64,000 nt of DNA from Theropithecus gelada (GCF_003255815.1 NC_037670.1:57360724-57424723), one strand, 5' to 3'. Counted from the stretch's first letter, positions 46,383 to 59,817 are shown. The notes: generated by a model from the letters alone, not told the origin. Program-made: numbers and translations.

Positions 46383-48439
46383 TTTTGCATCCTCTGCCCC
46401 CATGACATCTCACTCAAGCCCACCTGTGGAGCCCCTGTGCACTCTCTATGACTCCAGTCTCTTCCTCAGGTTTTGGGAGCCATCAAAAATGGTGGTGAAG
46501 GAGGACCTCCTCCCATCACCCAGTTCCAGCAAGGCAAGTGGTGGGTGGAAGCAGTATTCCCTCTCCACCATTAGACGCACGTGTTAGGGAGGACTAGGGG
46601 ATTTAGGATGGTTCTGGAAGTCAAATTAAAATGTTTATGTTGTACCTAAGTCACACAATGGATTAATTAAATTAATTTCCTGGAATTTGTATTAAATTGA
46701 TATTCAGGAAATGAATTAAATTCATATCCTGGAAGCTGTCACTCTGTCTTACCATGTTTCTAAGTGGAAATTTTTCCATCTTCCATGCTACAGACTTTTG
46801 AATTTACCTCTTGTAGCACTCATGAGCTGTTTGTAACTCGGGAATGATCATTTAAGGGAGAAATGAGGTAGCTATTCATTATAGCGTATGTTGAAGGAAA
46901 AATAAATGATAAAGTATAAGTGTTCTGGCCTTTTGGTAGAAGAGATAAATATGGTCCAAAGAAGATAGAAAAGGAAAGAAATTATAAAGAAACACAGACT
47001 TTTAAAAAGAAAGGAGGAGGGCATTCCTGGAGAATGAAATGACAAGAACAAAGAGCATGTTATCACAAAGCATTCATTTGTGTGTCTGTCAGTTTATTTT
47101 TTGCCATCCCTGCATACATGCCTTTCTTTCCAGTATGAATATTCTAATGTTCTCTTGGAAAGTTATCCCTTTTCCAAGGGATATCCTGTGGCTATGGAAG
47201 TTGTTGACATAGTTTGTGCCCCATATTTAAGCTATGTCTGAAGCCATTCTGCCTTCCAATGCAGACTTCCAACTTACTGGCTTATGGTTGAGCCAATACG
47301 TTCTTTATTGTTTATGCCTAATTTGAGTTGACACTTCTGTCACTTGCAACAGTAAGAGTTCTCAGTGATAGATGTGATAATGAATTTCTAGTTTTGGTGG
47401 ATGGCAACGAGATCTACCTGGCTCATACAAAAGATGCATGTTCTAAAGTAGTGGGAGGTTAAGTCAAATGTGGATAGAAAAGCAAACCTCAAATGCTAAT
47501 TAATAGCATTGGCCAGTAGCCTTGATAGTTATCTTACTATTTGTGGGAGATCAATTTTAGATTTCCTCTTTTTTTTTTTTTCCTGTTCAAGTAACATTAA
47601 TCTGGTAACATTAATCTGCGCCCACAGCCAAGCAATCATTCATCATTTATGGAAATCTAACAAACTGTGGCCTTGACCTCTGCTCTCAAGGTTCCTGACT
47701 CCATATCCTTTTGCAGCTAAAATAGATGGAAACTGAGCCTCATATAGAAATTTAATGGGTCCCTAAGGCAACATTTTACTTTTCTCTTCCTCCCACTAAA
47801 GAGAAAATTTTATTTAATTTGTAGGGGGAGGAGGAGCTGCTTAATCTTAGGCTGTTTACAGAAACTCCTCCAGGGGTCTCAGATTGGCCAAGCCTGACTG
47901 ATTCAGTTCTATTTCAGGGCAGAATTCATGTGGGTCTTTTATGTTCCTGTTTGTGATTTCATGCAGGGATGGGACACAGGCATAAATTTATACTCGTATA
48001 ACCACTGAGACATGTCATATTTAACCATCTGGTTAGGAACTGGGCCAAAGATTCTTTCACACTCTGAGAAACTGGCTATGGAAGTTGTTGATATTAATGA
48101 CTATCCTCTTCTTCTGTATTTTCAGGTTACTTAAGGGGAAAATGCCCAGGGATTTTTATCTTCCTTAGTATGAGGAAACTTATTTTCTTCAGCAGATGGT
48201 TTTAGGAAAAAATACATACGGCCTACCTTGGCAGTTGCAGTATATAACTACATCAGTGCTCATCGTCTTCTTTATGGAAACAGGGGCCATGTTTTTTGTT
48301 TTGTTTTGTTTTGTTTTGTTCTAAGAAACCTTCTTTGTCTCTTTCTCAATTGTAATGTTAGCAGATAAAACCACAGTGCCTGGGAGTTAGCCTGACTAAT
48401 TTATGACCATACAGTATGTGATTGATTTAGAAGGGAGCC
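46383..48439. other. Unassigned sequence with a possible old LTR tail
   Basis: Near 47285-47375 'TGGTTGAGCCAATACGTTC', 'GTTTATGCCTAATTTGAGTT' and 'GACACTTCTGTCACTTGCAAC' resemble the end of an old LTR on the plus strand. An exact 14-base tandem repeat (GTAACATTAATCTG) lies at 47591-47618, and a TTTTG repeat at 48292-48320. The rest is unrecognised. Confidence 0.4.
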
Positions 48440-48740
48440 TAAGTTTATCCAATCAGAGTGAACTTTAAGGCTTTAGTTGGTAATTCTGGACTTACTTTCT
48501 GGGCTTGGAAAGACTATGAGGCTTCAAACTGAAACTTGACGCTGTCATAAGGAGAGGGCCTGGTATTGTTGAGGATGACCTGGGGAGCCTGAAAATGAAG
48601 AAAACCCAAAGGAAACAGACCCAAGAGATTGCTTTTACCGTAATGTTGGAGCATAAATCTGGCTCTGCCTGAAGCTAACCTGAACTAGGAGCTCATTAAA
48701 ATTTAGTTCATTTTATTTGCTTAAACCAATTTATACAAAG
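48440..48740 (+). mobile_element. Probable ancient LTR, family not named
   Basis: 'TATCCAATCAGAGTGAACTT', 'GCCTGAAGCTAACCTGAAC' and 'TTATTTGCTTAAACCAATTT' follow the closing part of a common old mammalian LTR, the same type whose final bases seem present near 47285-47375. Confidence 0.4.
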
Positions 48741-48774
48741 ACATGTAGCTATTTGTAGTTTGATAATATAAGAA

Positions 48775-48960
48775 ATATTTTCTCCTTTTGCCTCTTCTCT
48801 TAGAACACTTTCCTTTTCTTCAAAATTTATCTCAAATATTGTCTCATCTGTGAGGATTTCTTTGGCACAAGTGTATAGTCGGTCACTCTATCATAATCTT
48901 TATCATATGCTATATTTGCTTATCTGTATCTTGTGTTATAAATGACTATAATTCTTTGTA
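48775..48960 (+). mobile_element. L2 LINE 3' region
   Basis: 'CTCAAATATTGTCTCATCTGTG', 'GAGGATTTCTTTGGCAC' and 'CTTATCTGTATCTTGTGTTA' agree with the L2 3' order. Next to it, at 48961-49150, 'TTTAGCACCTCTTCTGTGCC' and 'GATGCTGAACAAGGTC' resemble a further old mammalian repeat. Confidence 0.55.
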
Positions 48961-49150
48961 ATATATTTATTTAGCACCTCTTCTGTGCCACATTGGGTTA
49001 AGCTTTAGAGATCTGATGCTGAACAAGGTCAACATGGTTTATGCCCTGTGTGTACTGTTTAACTGATAGGTTATTGATAATTAGAGATATGATGTGTTTT
49101 AGCAAAAGGAAGACACAGACAACCAGGGAAGCCATGCAAGCAGATATTAA

Positions 49151-50686
49151 ACAAAAGATTACATGTATGATATATCTTGGGGATAGCAAAAGAAAGTTAC
49201 ACAATACTAAATGTGATCATTCCTAGAGAGAATTGGCCTCTTGGTAATAGTGTTTCATTTGCTTTGTTTTAATCACTGGGAGCTAAAAATTTGTTTTAAT
49301 CACTGAGAGCTATTCTGTTGTATATAACATAAATTTTAAAAAACTTACTGAATTTGTACATGATTCAAAACATATTTACCTCTGAACCTTACTCGACTAA
49401 CACCCCTCCACAAAAATCTTTCCTGCTCTAAATTCTGTCTAATTTTTATTGAATATCCACATTGCTTTTATTTATTTACATTTTGAGAGTTGATGCTTGG
49501 CATTAATAAGCCTTATATCTAAGATCTTCAAAGGTGTCCAAAATCACAAATGCAGAAATTTTACCAAAGCTGGCACATTCTCCCTGAATCACAATTTCAC
49601 TAAAAGTCACAAATATAAGTACCACGTGCCCACAGCACAAGCTTGCCATCTTTTCAGTATTCACCAGCATTTTATCTTCTATGCTATAGAAGTATAACAT
49701 TGACTAGAGCACTCAGTGAAAAAGAGAAAATACCTTTTCTTATTTTCATACACCCCATATTATGAGTTTTGTTCAAATGGTAGGTCAATATTGAGTTTAA
49801 CAATTCACTCTTGAGAATATCTAAAATTTTATGTTCAAGATAAGAACCAAGAATTCATTTTATCATATCTATTGACTTTGTCTTTTCTTCTTCTAACCCA
49901 GTTTCTTCAGGTGTATTTTATTCTGCCTTATGCCAGGGATATTTTTTCCAAATGAAAGTTTGCATATGTGACTTTACAAGGGTTACCATTCACTCAAATT
50001 ACAAATAGAGAAAAGATGAGAAGAGACAAATATATGAAGAGCTGGCTCTGACTTTGATCAAAAGCTAAGTGACTCATGCTACTTAACTTTGTGACTTCAT
50101 AAAATAAAAAGTGAATCATAAGTGGATTTTCAATATGTTCACAAATATAGAAACCCTGAATACTAAGTTCATGAATGTCATGGTAGTGGAGTAGTAATAT
50201 GTTTCGTTCAACATATTATAAGTTTTTTTTTTTTTTTTAATTCAAGCTATGTGAATAAAGCATTGACTCTTTCTGGATCTCAGTTTTTCATCTGTAGAAG
50301 ATGTGTAAGATTTTTCTATTTTTATTACTATCCCTGAGAGCCTACCAGTTCTGAACATATAGCTATCAAATGAAAGCTTTATTGCCAGTAAAAATCTACT
50401 GAAGTTGTAATAATTTTAGGCAGAATATTTACATTTACACTTATGATATCTGTTACTTATTTATTCATTTGTGGAAAGGTCAGTTTAAATTTGAGATACA
50501 GCTTGTGTTGGAAAAAAAAGTGAAGCAAACTGATCCCCTGGAGATTGGGTTCAAGATATGAATTAGTTAGGTTTAGGGTAGGACTGTCATAAACTGAAAT
50601 TTCTTACAAATATTTTATACAAAATTTCTAACTGACCTCACATAATCTTTTAAGTTATATTATTTCCAGAATGTCATTCATTAAAC

Positions 50687-50724
<38 letters not shown>

Positions 50725-53236
50725 ATCTTAAGAATCCTACAAGATGGATCTTCTTCAACGAAACAAATTAGGCACAGTCTAGTGGGAAGACAGCCACTTA
50801 AATCTTTTCTTTTTTTAAGGCAACATTATTTGTGCTATAGTAAATGTTTGAATGATGTGTTGTGGAAACACAGGGGAGGGAATTAAATTCTGCAAGATGG
50901 GTAGGAAAGAAACTGTAGAGAAAGTATACAGTGGAGGGGACATTTCAACAGAAACCTTATGAATGAAATTTCTGTATAAAGTTAAAATATAAAGGGGAAA
51001 ATGAAGTCCAGGTAAAGGGAATGTCATGGTCAACCACATAAAGGCATGAGAAAGCAACACACAGCTGACAAAAAAAAGAAAAAAAAATCAGTGTTTAATG
51101 CAACCCAGAAACCATCAGAAATAGTCAATCATTCCTCTGGATGTCTAGAATTTTAAAAATGTATTTAGGAGAATAGTTTATTTATGATTCTCTTAGGCTA
51201 ACTCCCTTCAACACACTCTACATTCTTCAAAGCAGGGATCATTTCTGATTTACCAAGCATAACATCTGACCATAGTAGCCATTCAACAGACAGTCGTTAA
51301 ATGAATACTAATGGAGCTGGACTTTGGGTTGTGTGAGACAGAGATGGAAAATAAGGTTACGTTGAGCCAATCTGTAATAGGATTTAAACATAAGACAAAC
51401 AGTTTAGCCTTTATTCCTCTAGTGAAGACATGCCACCAAGGGTGTTTAATAGGATAGTGACATGGTTCAAGCTGTGCTATTGATAGTTTCGAAGGAAGAA
51501 ATCTGCCTTCTCTGCTCTTGAAATATAACACAGGCCAATTTGGCTTATTTTGCCAATCACATTCAAGTTTATAAAAGTCATGTTGAAGATTAGAAAGTCC
51601 AGAAATAATATGATTTTAAAACTTTAAGCTTTCATGCAATTCAAAATTTAGGAGAGGCAAAATTGTACCTCTACCTTTTTAGAGCTTTTTCCAAATTAGG
51701 TCCAATAATTAAATTAAATTAACATAACCTAGAGCAACAGGAGAAAGGTATAAAATTCATTTAATACAACTTTTACATGGCACAGGAGCCTTTATAAAGA
51801 AATAAAGACCCAAATATGCAGTTGGAGTTGAAAACCTATATACTGAATTACACAAGGATCAATAAATTATGAAAATGTGACAAGGCAAAGAGGCTTGGGC
51901 TATAGTCATTGATTGGGTGGAGAGGTGGCTAGAAGGATAAGTGTTCATCTAACAATGATTGTTTGTACAGATTTCTTTTGGCCTCAACTTCCTGTCTTTG
52001 ATGACACTTCTAGTATAGGAAGCACAACATTCACATGTGAGTTTTATCTCCTGATTTTAGGAAACTGAAGGTCAGAATGACAATCTTGCATCTAATGTTT
52101 GTCATGTGCCTTTAACTAAAAATAGTTCATATGCCAGGGTTGTATATTTTGGAGTGGCACAATCTTAACTCCTACAAAAGTTTCTCTCATCTTCTCTTCT
52201 TGGGACTGGAAACAGCAAAACAACAGCAATGGACAAGAGGGGAGGGGTGTAATGTGACCTGTTTATTCACCATTTCTTCACTTGCTTTTCCACTCTTTCT
52301 CTCACAGTTTTTACAACATGTGAGTTCTTCCAGAGCTGGTAGAGGATGAGAGGAGGAACATAAAGATGTCATATGACTAGTACTATTTTAATCTGACCTT
52401 TGAGTGCCCTGTCCAAATGCCAGCTTTCTTTTTCTAATGGAATTTTTTTAGTGTTTTCTGGAGACTTTCTCTGATCAGAACCTCCACACCCCCTCTGGAG
52501 AGCTTGGGGAGTTCCTACACCACATTCCCTGGGAGACTGCTTACACTCAGAACTTGGAACTCACACACACCCCTTATTGCACAGTTTTATTTACCTTGGC
52601 AGGCACTCTTCTTAAGTAGGCCCCTTTCAATATGTCTGGAGTTCATTTACCTTTCTAAGTACCCACTTATCCCCCAGGAAAACACAGTAATAATACCTAC
52701 AACACATTCTAGAAGGGCAAGCAGCTAAGTAGCTACTCTTCAGTTCTCTCCTTGCTTTCTCATGAGGACACCTCCAACAACTCTGTCCTTATAAACTTTC
52801 AAGGAAAAGGTAGATGTGGATATCTATGCTATTGGAAGTCCAGGAAATGCAGATCAATTTTCCCTGAGGATAATTTTTTCACTTATCACCCTGGTTCTTT
52901 GGAAGCCCTAAGAACCTTTCATTTTTGTAGTTCACATGCGTATGGGTGAGAATCCCATCCTCCTCCTTGCAGTCACACTCACTCTCTGGAGTCGTTTTCT
53001 TGAAGCTGCTCTTATTTAGTTTGAGATAGGGGAGATGTACACTGAGAGAGCTGTATGGCATATACAGCAGGCCACACTTTTCTTCCTTATAGCAGCTCTA
53101 TTCTTCCCTTTTATCTCCCATGTTATCTGATAGTTGCAATGAAGCTGCGAGATGTGCTAAGGGAATCAGATGTGTGCTCCATGTTCTGTAAATGTGCCTA
53201 GCATCTTTCTTTAGAATGTGGCAATAATTTGTACCT
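49151..53236. other. Long unassigned stretch with old repeat traces
   Basis: A sense MIR is probable at 50245-50400 (CATTGACTCTTTCTGGATC, CAGTTTTTCATCTGTAGAAG) and an L2 tail at 51190-51310 (AGCAGGGATCATTTCTG, CCATTCAACAGACAGTCG). The stretch 51690-52140 (CAACAGGAGAAAGGTATAAAA) may be an old LTR. A T-run is at 50225-50240. Frames of up to about 80 codons are not supported by any motif. Confidence 0.4.
50691..50720. repeat. (GT)n microsatellite
   Basis: Fifteen GT units followed by ATGTAT. Confidence 0.97.
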
Positions 53237-53600
53237 TGTGTTAATCTGTTCTCATGCTGCTATGGAGAAATACCCAAGACTGGGTAATTTATAAAGGAAA
53301 GAAGTTTAATTGACTCACAGTTTTGCATGGCTGGAAAGGCCTCAGGAAACTTACAATCAGGGCAAAAGAGGAACCAAACAAGTCTTTCCTCACAAGGTGG
53401 TAGAAGAAAGAAGTGTCAAGCAAAGGGGGAAGCCCCTTATAATACAATCATATCTCATGAGAACTCACTCACTGTCACAAGAACATCACAGGAAAAACCA
53501 CCCCCATGATTTAATTATCTCCACCTGGTCCTGCCCTTGACAAGCGGGAATTATTACAATTCAAGGTGAGGTTTTGGCGGGAACTCAGAACTGAACCACA
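53237..53600 (-). mobile_element. MaLR LTR (THE1/MSTA-like), solo
   Basis: Plus strand is the reverse complement of a THE1/MST LTR: 'TGTTAATCTGTTCTCATGCT', 'ATACCCAAGACTGGGTAATT', 'TAAAGGAAAGAAGTTTAATT', 'CCCCCATGATTTAATTATCT' and 'TACAATTCAAGGTGAGG'. At about 364 bases it is near full length, with no internal sequence beside it. Confidence 0.92.
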
Positions 53601-53674
53601 TTGTTTGCAACTTTGAGCATCTTTCTAAACTGGAGAACAGGGAAAATTCTCATTTGCATCCTGTTAGATATTGT

Positions 53675-53850
53675 ACAGCTTATTTAATACTCACATTGGT
53701 CCTAAGAGTTAGGTATCATTATTCTCATTTTACAGATACGGAAATTGATGCAGAGCACATAATCTATCCTAGTTGCAGAATTCAACTATAAACCTGAGTG
53801 AGTCTGATTATAAAGCCCAACACAATTCTACTCAGTTCTGAAATGTCTGA
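53675..53850 (-). mobile_element. MIR SINE
   Basis: 'TTAGGTATCATTATTCTCATT', 'TTACAGATACGGAAATTGATGC' and 'GAATTCAACTATAAACCTGAG' are the antisense MIR core. Confidence 0.85.
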
Positions 53851-55319
53851 ACAAGAAGCCTACTGATAGAGTAGATAATAAATTGGGACTAAAAGGTCAT
53901 TGTCTGAACAATGGATATTTTGATGTATGGTCAGCTGTGGCCAGAGCAGTCACTCTATTCTGGCAGTCACCTTATTCCAGAAGATTCCTCTGAAAACCTG
54001 GGGAACTTAGGGCCTTCATTATCAAGCTGTTTTGAATATACCTGGCTTTTAAGCATAGGACCCAATTATCCTCATAAACAATATACTGTATAGTCATATT
54101 TCCAAGTAAAATGGCAGTTGAATGAAAGCTACTAATCCACTCCCAAGAAGCCATTGTCTAAGGTCCAAGCTAAAGCTTAAGTTTCATGAGTGTCCTCTAA
54201 TGGTCTTTTTATCCCTGCACATGTTAAAAGAAAATACAAAAGCCTTTTAAGAAACACTGAGATATATCTATACATGCAAAGGGTAGAGATAGCAGGAAAC
54301 ACTGGCAGCCAACAACAGTGTATTGTTGTAGTCTCTCAATTATAATGCAAATTGTGTACTTTAAGTTTTTATTGAATATATCATAGAAGCTTATACATAT
54401 GCTATTTCTGGTTGCAGTAAAGAAATTATCAAACATGATTTTATTGCAGATTTTGGAATTTGGTTTAATTAGTGATTTGGAACTATTTAAATACAGGTTT
54501 ATATGGATGCAATACTTGTTCAATTTCTAAATTACTCATTTGAGCATTAAGTTTACATCATTTAAATTTTACATATGTGTGTAGCATCCAGTTTATATTC
54601 AAAATTTTACCTTGCCCTGATCTCCAAACATGAGTCAACCCATCCATCTTCAAATGCAAACATTATATTATTTGAAGTACTACATGGTTAGAATTATTCT
54701 TCTCAAAAAATCGGAAATCTGCCATGTGTTAATAAAATTGCTATGTGTTTCTGAGTAAACTCTTATTTTCTTTATGTTTTCATAACTACTATTAAAATAG
54801 CATTTATATTATTTCCTTTCTGGACAATGTCAAAAAATTAGCTTATATTTTAATATAAAGTAATATCTTCAAGGAAAAGACAAGGTGGTATAGGGAGGAC
54901 ATCAGTATAATTACTTCAGAAATGAAAATTATTTTAAGTCTCTGGTACAAAGCTATTTCAGAAATTGCAGAGAAAAACATGTACAAGGACAAATTAATCA
55001 GAGTATTCTCAATCAAAATGGTGTAACTCAAAGTTAATAAGTTATTTATTCTCATTTAGGGAATATTGCTGAAGTTTTGGCATGCATTAAGTGCACTGAA
55101 ACATTAAGCTAGTCATTGAGCAGATGAATGAACGTTCCGGCAAGGAGCATTTTGACGTGACACTACATTTTTGCTTCACTAATTTGAAAACTGTGCTGTT
55201 TCAGTTAATTATAGGTAATTTCTAAAATAAGTCAAGTTAATAGGAAATGTAGAACCCAGGGAAATCACCTAACAGGGATTAAGGGTTTTTAATAAGTGAA
55301 GATCAATTTAAAAGTATAA
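53851..55319. other. Unassigned sequence, 1.5 kb
   Basis: AT-rich; nothing recognised. A 99-codon minus frame at 54224-54523 has no known motif. Confidence 0.5.
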
Positions 55320-55628
55320 AAGGCAAATATTACGTGATATCATTTGTATGAGGGATCTAAAACAGTCAGAGTAGAGTGGTGGTTTCCAACATCTTGGGGT
55401 CATAGGAAATGGGAAGGGATTAGTCACAGGATACAAAGTTTCAGTTGTGCCAGATGAGTAAGTCCTAAAGATCTACTATACAGCACCGTGTCACTAGCTA
55501 ATAATACTATACTGCCTACTTAAAAATTTGCTAATAGGATATATCTTATGTTAAGTGTTCTGGTAACAAATAGTGATAAATAAAGAAGGCAAGAGAAAAA
55601 GTAAAAAAAATAAATAAATAAGTAAAAG
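55320..55628 (+). mobile_element. L1M 3' end
   Basis: 'GATATCATTTGTATGAGGGATC', 'AGTAGAGTGGTGGTTTCCAAC', 'AAGATCTACTATACAGCACC', 'GCTAATAATACTATACTGCC' and an A-rich AAATAAATAAATAAG tail follow the sense L1M 3' UTR. Confidence 0.85.
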
Positions 55629-55864
55629 TACAAATGGCTTACAAAAAAATCAGTTTCTTAAATGCATAGTTAATATTCTAGGCGTTTGGGTGTTTGCTTT
55701 TTAGAAGTCTGAAAGCAAAAGCTCAGCCATAACTCTTTTCTGCACTTATGGTCCAATTGCTTCATTACATGTTAAGATATGGGTTTGCATTCACATATTT
55801 CTACCAAGCATCTTGCATGAACAAATACCTTCAACTTCTTCACCCTCTCAAACAATCTCCACCT

Positions 55865-56085
55865 TTAATAATGAGAGTAATAATTACTCATTAAGTACTT
55901 ATTCAGTACTAGGCACTGTTCTTACATGCTGTCATAATTTATTTAATCTTCATAACAACCCATTGAGAAAGGTACTCTAATTTAAAAAAGAAACTGAGGC
56001 ACAGAGATGTTAACAAGATCACACAATTTGTAAATGGTAGATCAAAGTGGGATTTTTAAAAACGGATAATGCTCTTAAGACCTAA
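55865..56085 (-). mobile_element. MIR SINE
   Basis: 'TACTTATTCAGTACTAGGCACT', 'ATTTAATCTTCATAACAACCC', 'GAAACTGAGGCACAGAGATG' and 'GATCACACAATTTGTAAATGG' make this the best-preserved MIR here. Confidence 0.93.
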
Positions 56086-56285
56086 CTAGATTACAATAAG
56101 GTCATAAAATGTAGGACCCATAAAACTGACCATAGTACATTTTCTTTTTAATACATTTTGTAATAGGACAGCATTGAAACCTCTGTGAATGAATGACGCT
56201 GAAATCTTTTAAAATAGTATGTAAGATTGAAGACATATTTTCAGTAGTGCTATTTAACAAAATAGAAGGATTTATATAATAAATA

Positions 56286-56613
56286 TTGTGTTAATTACTT
56301 CAGACTGCTATAAGAAAATACCATAAACTCTGTGGCTTATAACAGAAATTCTCCAGGGAGGGTGGGAAGTTCAAGATCATGGTACCAAGAGATTCAGTGT
56401 CTAGTGAGGGTCCACTTTCTTAATCATAGGTGACCTTTCTTGCTGTGTTCCTCATGTGATGGAAGAAGTGAGGAGTCTTTCCTGAATCTCATCTATAAAA
56501 GCAATTAGCCTATTTGTGAGGTCTCTGTCCCCATGACCTAATCACATGCCAAAGCCCACACATCCAGACACTATCACCTTGTGGGTTAGGATTTCAACAT
56601 AAGAATTGGGGGT
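56286..56613 (-). mobile_element. MLT1 LTR, part left of an Alu
   Basis: Plus strand is antisense MLT1: 'TACCATAAACTCTGTGGC', 'TGGGAAGTTCAAGATCATGG', 'CAGTGTCTAGTGAGGGTCC', 'CCCATGACCTAATCACATGC' and 'GGATTTCAACATAAGAATTG'. Confidence 0.85.
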
Positions 56614-56908
56614 GGGCTGGGCGCTCACGCCTGTAATCCCAGCACTTTGGGAGGCCAAGGCGGGCGGATCACGAGGTCAGGAGATCAAGACCATCCTGGC
56701 TAACACGGTGAAACCCCATCTCTATTAAAAACTACAAAAAATTACCCAGGCATGGTGGTGGGTGCCTGTAGTCCCAGCTACTCAGGAGGCTAAGGCAGGA
56801 GAATGATATGAACCCAGGAGACTTAGCTTGCAGTGAGCTGAGATAGCACCACTGCACTCCAGCCTGGGTGACAGAGCGAGACTCCGTCTAAAAAAATAAA
56901 TAAATTAA
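56614..56908 (+). mobile_element. AluY/S inserted into MLT1
   Basis: Full-length sense Alu, slightly shortened at the start (GGCTGGGCGCTCACGCC). The target duplication is AAGAATTGGGGGT at 56601-56613 and AAGGAATTAGGGGT at about 56909-56922, imperfect after divergence. Confidence 0.97.
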
Positions 56909-56948
56909 AAGGAATTAGGGGTAGACACAAACATTCAGACCATAGCAA
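56909..56948 (-). mobile_element. MLT1 LTR, part right of the Alu
   Basis: 'AGACACAAACATTCAGACCA' and 'TAGCAAAT' continue the MLT1 terminus after the Alu. Confidence 0.8.
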
Positions 56949-57365
56949 ATACCAAGCCTCTTACACTTTACTTGCTGAACGTTGAGAATGGAGGCCCTCC
57001 ACAGATAGTCACACTCTGTGGATCATTTCACCTCAGGGAATTAAATGATTTATGAAATACTAAAATATCAAAAAAAATATGTCCATATATTCTGAAAATG
57101 TTTTTAGCTCTCATTGACAGAAAAAGAAAAAAATCCTAGGGTACTCAAAGGAACTTTTCAATGATGATTTTGATTAATATTTTTTAAAGTTTTGTACTAA
57201 CTTTTGTTGAGTTTGAACACATAAATATATTTTTCAAACTGAAGGCAGATAGCAGATCATATGAGCCCAGAAATGTAAGATGCTACTCTGCGGGAAATAG
57301 TCTTAAGAGTGCTCTTCCTGTGATAAAGCCAACTTCAAGGTGAACATAAGAAAAGTCAAGTTTTC
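56949..57365. other. Unassigned sequence
   Basis: Nothing recognised. Confidence 0.5.
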
Positions 57366-59272
57366 TCATTTTTTAAAATTATACTTAAAGTTCTGTGATA
57401 CATGTGCAGAACGTGCAGTTTTGTTACCTAGGTATACACGTGCCATGGTGGTTTGCTGCACCCATCAACCTATCACCTACATTAGGTATTTCTCCTAATG
57501 CTATCCCTTCCCTATCGCGCCACTCCATGACAGGCCCCAGTGTGTGATATTCCCCTCCCTGTGTCCACGTGTTCTCATTGTTCAACTCCCACTTATCAGT
57601 GAGAACATGCAGTGTTTGGTTTTCTGTCCCTGTGTTAGTTTGCTGAGAATGATGGTTTCCAGCTTCATCCTCGTCGCTGCAAAAGACATGAACTCAACAT
57701 TTTTTATGGCTCCAAAGTATTCTATGTTGTATATGTGCCACGTTTCCTTTATTCAGTCTATCATTGATGGGCATATGGGTTGGTTCCAAGTCTTTGCTAT
57801 TGTGAAGAGTGCTGCAATAAACATATGTATGCATGTGTCTTTATAGTAGAATGATTTATAATCCTTCGGTATATACCCACTAATGGGATTGCTCGGCCAA
57901 ATGGTATTTCTAGTTCTAGATCCTTGAGGAATAGCTACACTGTCTTCCACAATGGTTGAACTAATTTACACTCCCATCAACAGTGTAAAAGCGTTCCTAT
58001 TTCTCCACATCTTTTCCAGCATCTGTTGTTTCCTGACTTTTAAATGATCACCATTCTAACTGGTGTGAGATGGTATCTCATCATGGTTTTGATTTGTATT
58101 CTCTAATGGCCATTGATGATGAGCTTTTTTTCATATGTTGGCCACATAAATATCTTCTTTTAAGAAGTGTCTGTTCATATTCTTTGCCCACTTTGTTCAA
58201 TTTTGGATGGGGCTGTTTGTTTTTTCTTGTAAATTTGTTTAAGTTCTTCATAGATTCTGGATATTAGACCTTTGTCAGATGGATACACTGCAAATATTTT
58301 CTCCCTTCTGTAGGTTGTCTGTTCGCTCTGATGATAATTTTTTTAACTGTGCAGCAGCTCTTTAGTTTAATTAGACCCCATTTGCCAATTTTGGCTTTTG
58401 TTGCAATTTTTTTTGGTGTTTTGGTCATGAATTCTTTGCCCATGCCTATGTCCTAAATGGTATTGATTAGGTTTTCTGCTATGGTGTTTATAGTTTTAGG
58501 TCTTACATTTAAGTCTTTAATCCATCTTGACTTAATTTTTGTATAAGGTGTAAGGAAGGCATCCAATTTCAGTTTTCTGCATATAGCTAGCCAGTTTTCC
58601 CAACACTATTTATTAAATAGTGAATCCTTTCCCCATTGTTTGATTTTATCAGGTTTGTCAAAGATCAGATGGTTGTAGATGTATGGCGTTATTTCTGAGG
58701 CCTCTGTTCTGTTCCATTGGACTATATATCTGTTTTCATACCATTACCATGCTGTCTTGGTTACTGTAGCCTCATAGTATAGTTTGAAGTCAGGTAGCGT
58801 GATACCTCCAGTTGTGTTCTTTTTACTTAGGATTGTCTTGGCAATATGGGCTCTTTTTTGGTTCCATACGAAATTTAAAGTAGTTTTTTCTAATTCTGTG
58901 AAGAAAGTCAATGGTAGCTTCATGAGGATAGTACTGAATCTATAAATTACTTTGGGCACTATGGCCATTTTCACGGTATTAGTTCTTCCTATCCATGAGC
59001 ATGGAATGTTTTTCCATTTGTTTGTGTCCTCTCTTATTTCCTTGAGCAGTGGTTTGTAGTTCTCGTTAAAGAAGTCCTTCACATCCCTTGTAAGTTATAT
59101 TCCTAGGTATTTTATTCTCTCTGTAGCAATTGTGAATGGGAATTCACTCATGATTTGGCTCTCTGTTTATCTATTATTAGCGTATAAGAATGCTTGTGAT
59201 TTTTGCACATTGATTTTGTATCCTAAGACTTTGCTGATGTTGTTTATCAGCTTAAGGAGATTTGGGGCTGAA
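57366..59272 (-). mobile_element. L1PA/L1PB-age L1: 3' UTR to mid ORF2, sense on minus strand
   Basis: Plus strand gives antisense L1 from the 3' UTR (ACATGTGCAGAACGTGCAG, GCCATGGTGGTTTGCTGCAC) through the ORF2 C-terminus (CACTAATGGGATTGCTCGG) up to the thumb and RT region (CCATGAGCATGGAATG, GTATCCTAAGACTTTGCTGA). On the minus strand one stretch (58744-59082) still reads 112 codons of ORF2 (MKDFFNENYKPLLKEIRED type). Other regions carry stops, so it is dead. At 59273 it meets an opposite-strand ORF2 piece. Confidence 0.93.
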
Positions 59273-59817
59273 ATTCCCACACAATAATAGTGGAGGTCTT
59301 TAACACCCCACTGTCAATATTAGACAGATCAATGAGACGGAAAATTAACCAGGACATTCAGAACTTGAACTCAGCTCTGGACCAAGTGGACCTAATAGAC
59401 ATCTACACAACTCTCCATCCCAAATCAGTAGAATACACATTCTTCTCAGCACCACATCGCACTTATTCTAAAATTGACTACATAATTGGAAGTAAAACAC
59501 TCCTCAGCAAATGCAAAAGAATGGAAATCATAAGAAACAGTCTCTTAGACCACAGTGCAATCAAATTAGAACTCAGGATTAAGAAACTCACTCAAAACTG
59601 CACAACTACATGGAAACTGAACAAGCTGCTCTTGAACGACTTCTGGGTAAATAACGAAATTAAGGCAGAAATAAATAAGTTCTTTGAAATGAATGAGAAC
59701 AAGGACAAAATATACCAGAATCTCTGGAATAAAGCTAATGCAGTGTTTAGAGGGAAATTTATAGCACTAAATGCCCACAGAAGACAGCGGGACAGATCTA
59801 AAATCGACACCCTAACA
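59273..59817 (+). mobile_element. L1 ORF2 endonuclease-region piece, opposite strand
   Basis: Reads sense ORF2. A 201-codon frame starts at 59290 and runs on to 59895, past this piece. APE-type endonuclease landmarks are visible: Ser-Lys-Ile-Asp at 59467-59478 and Asp-His at 59548-59553, where the Ser before Asp of the usual SDH motif reads Leu. The ORF2 start and the N-terminal catalytic residues are missing, so this is an inactive fragment. Orientation relative to 57366-59272 fits a twin-priming inversion of one L1. Confidence 0.9.
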
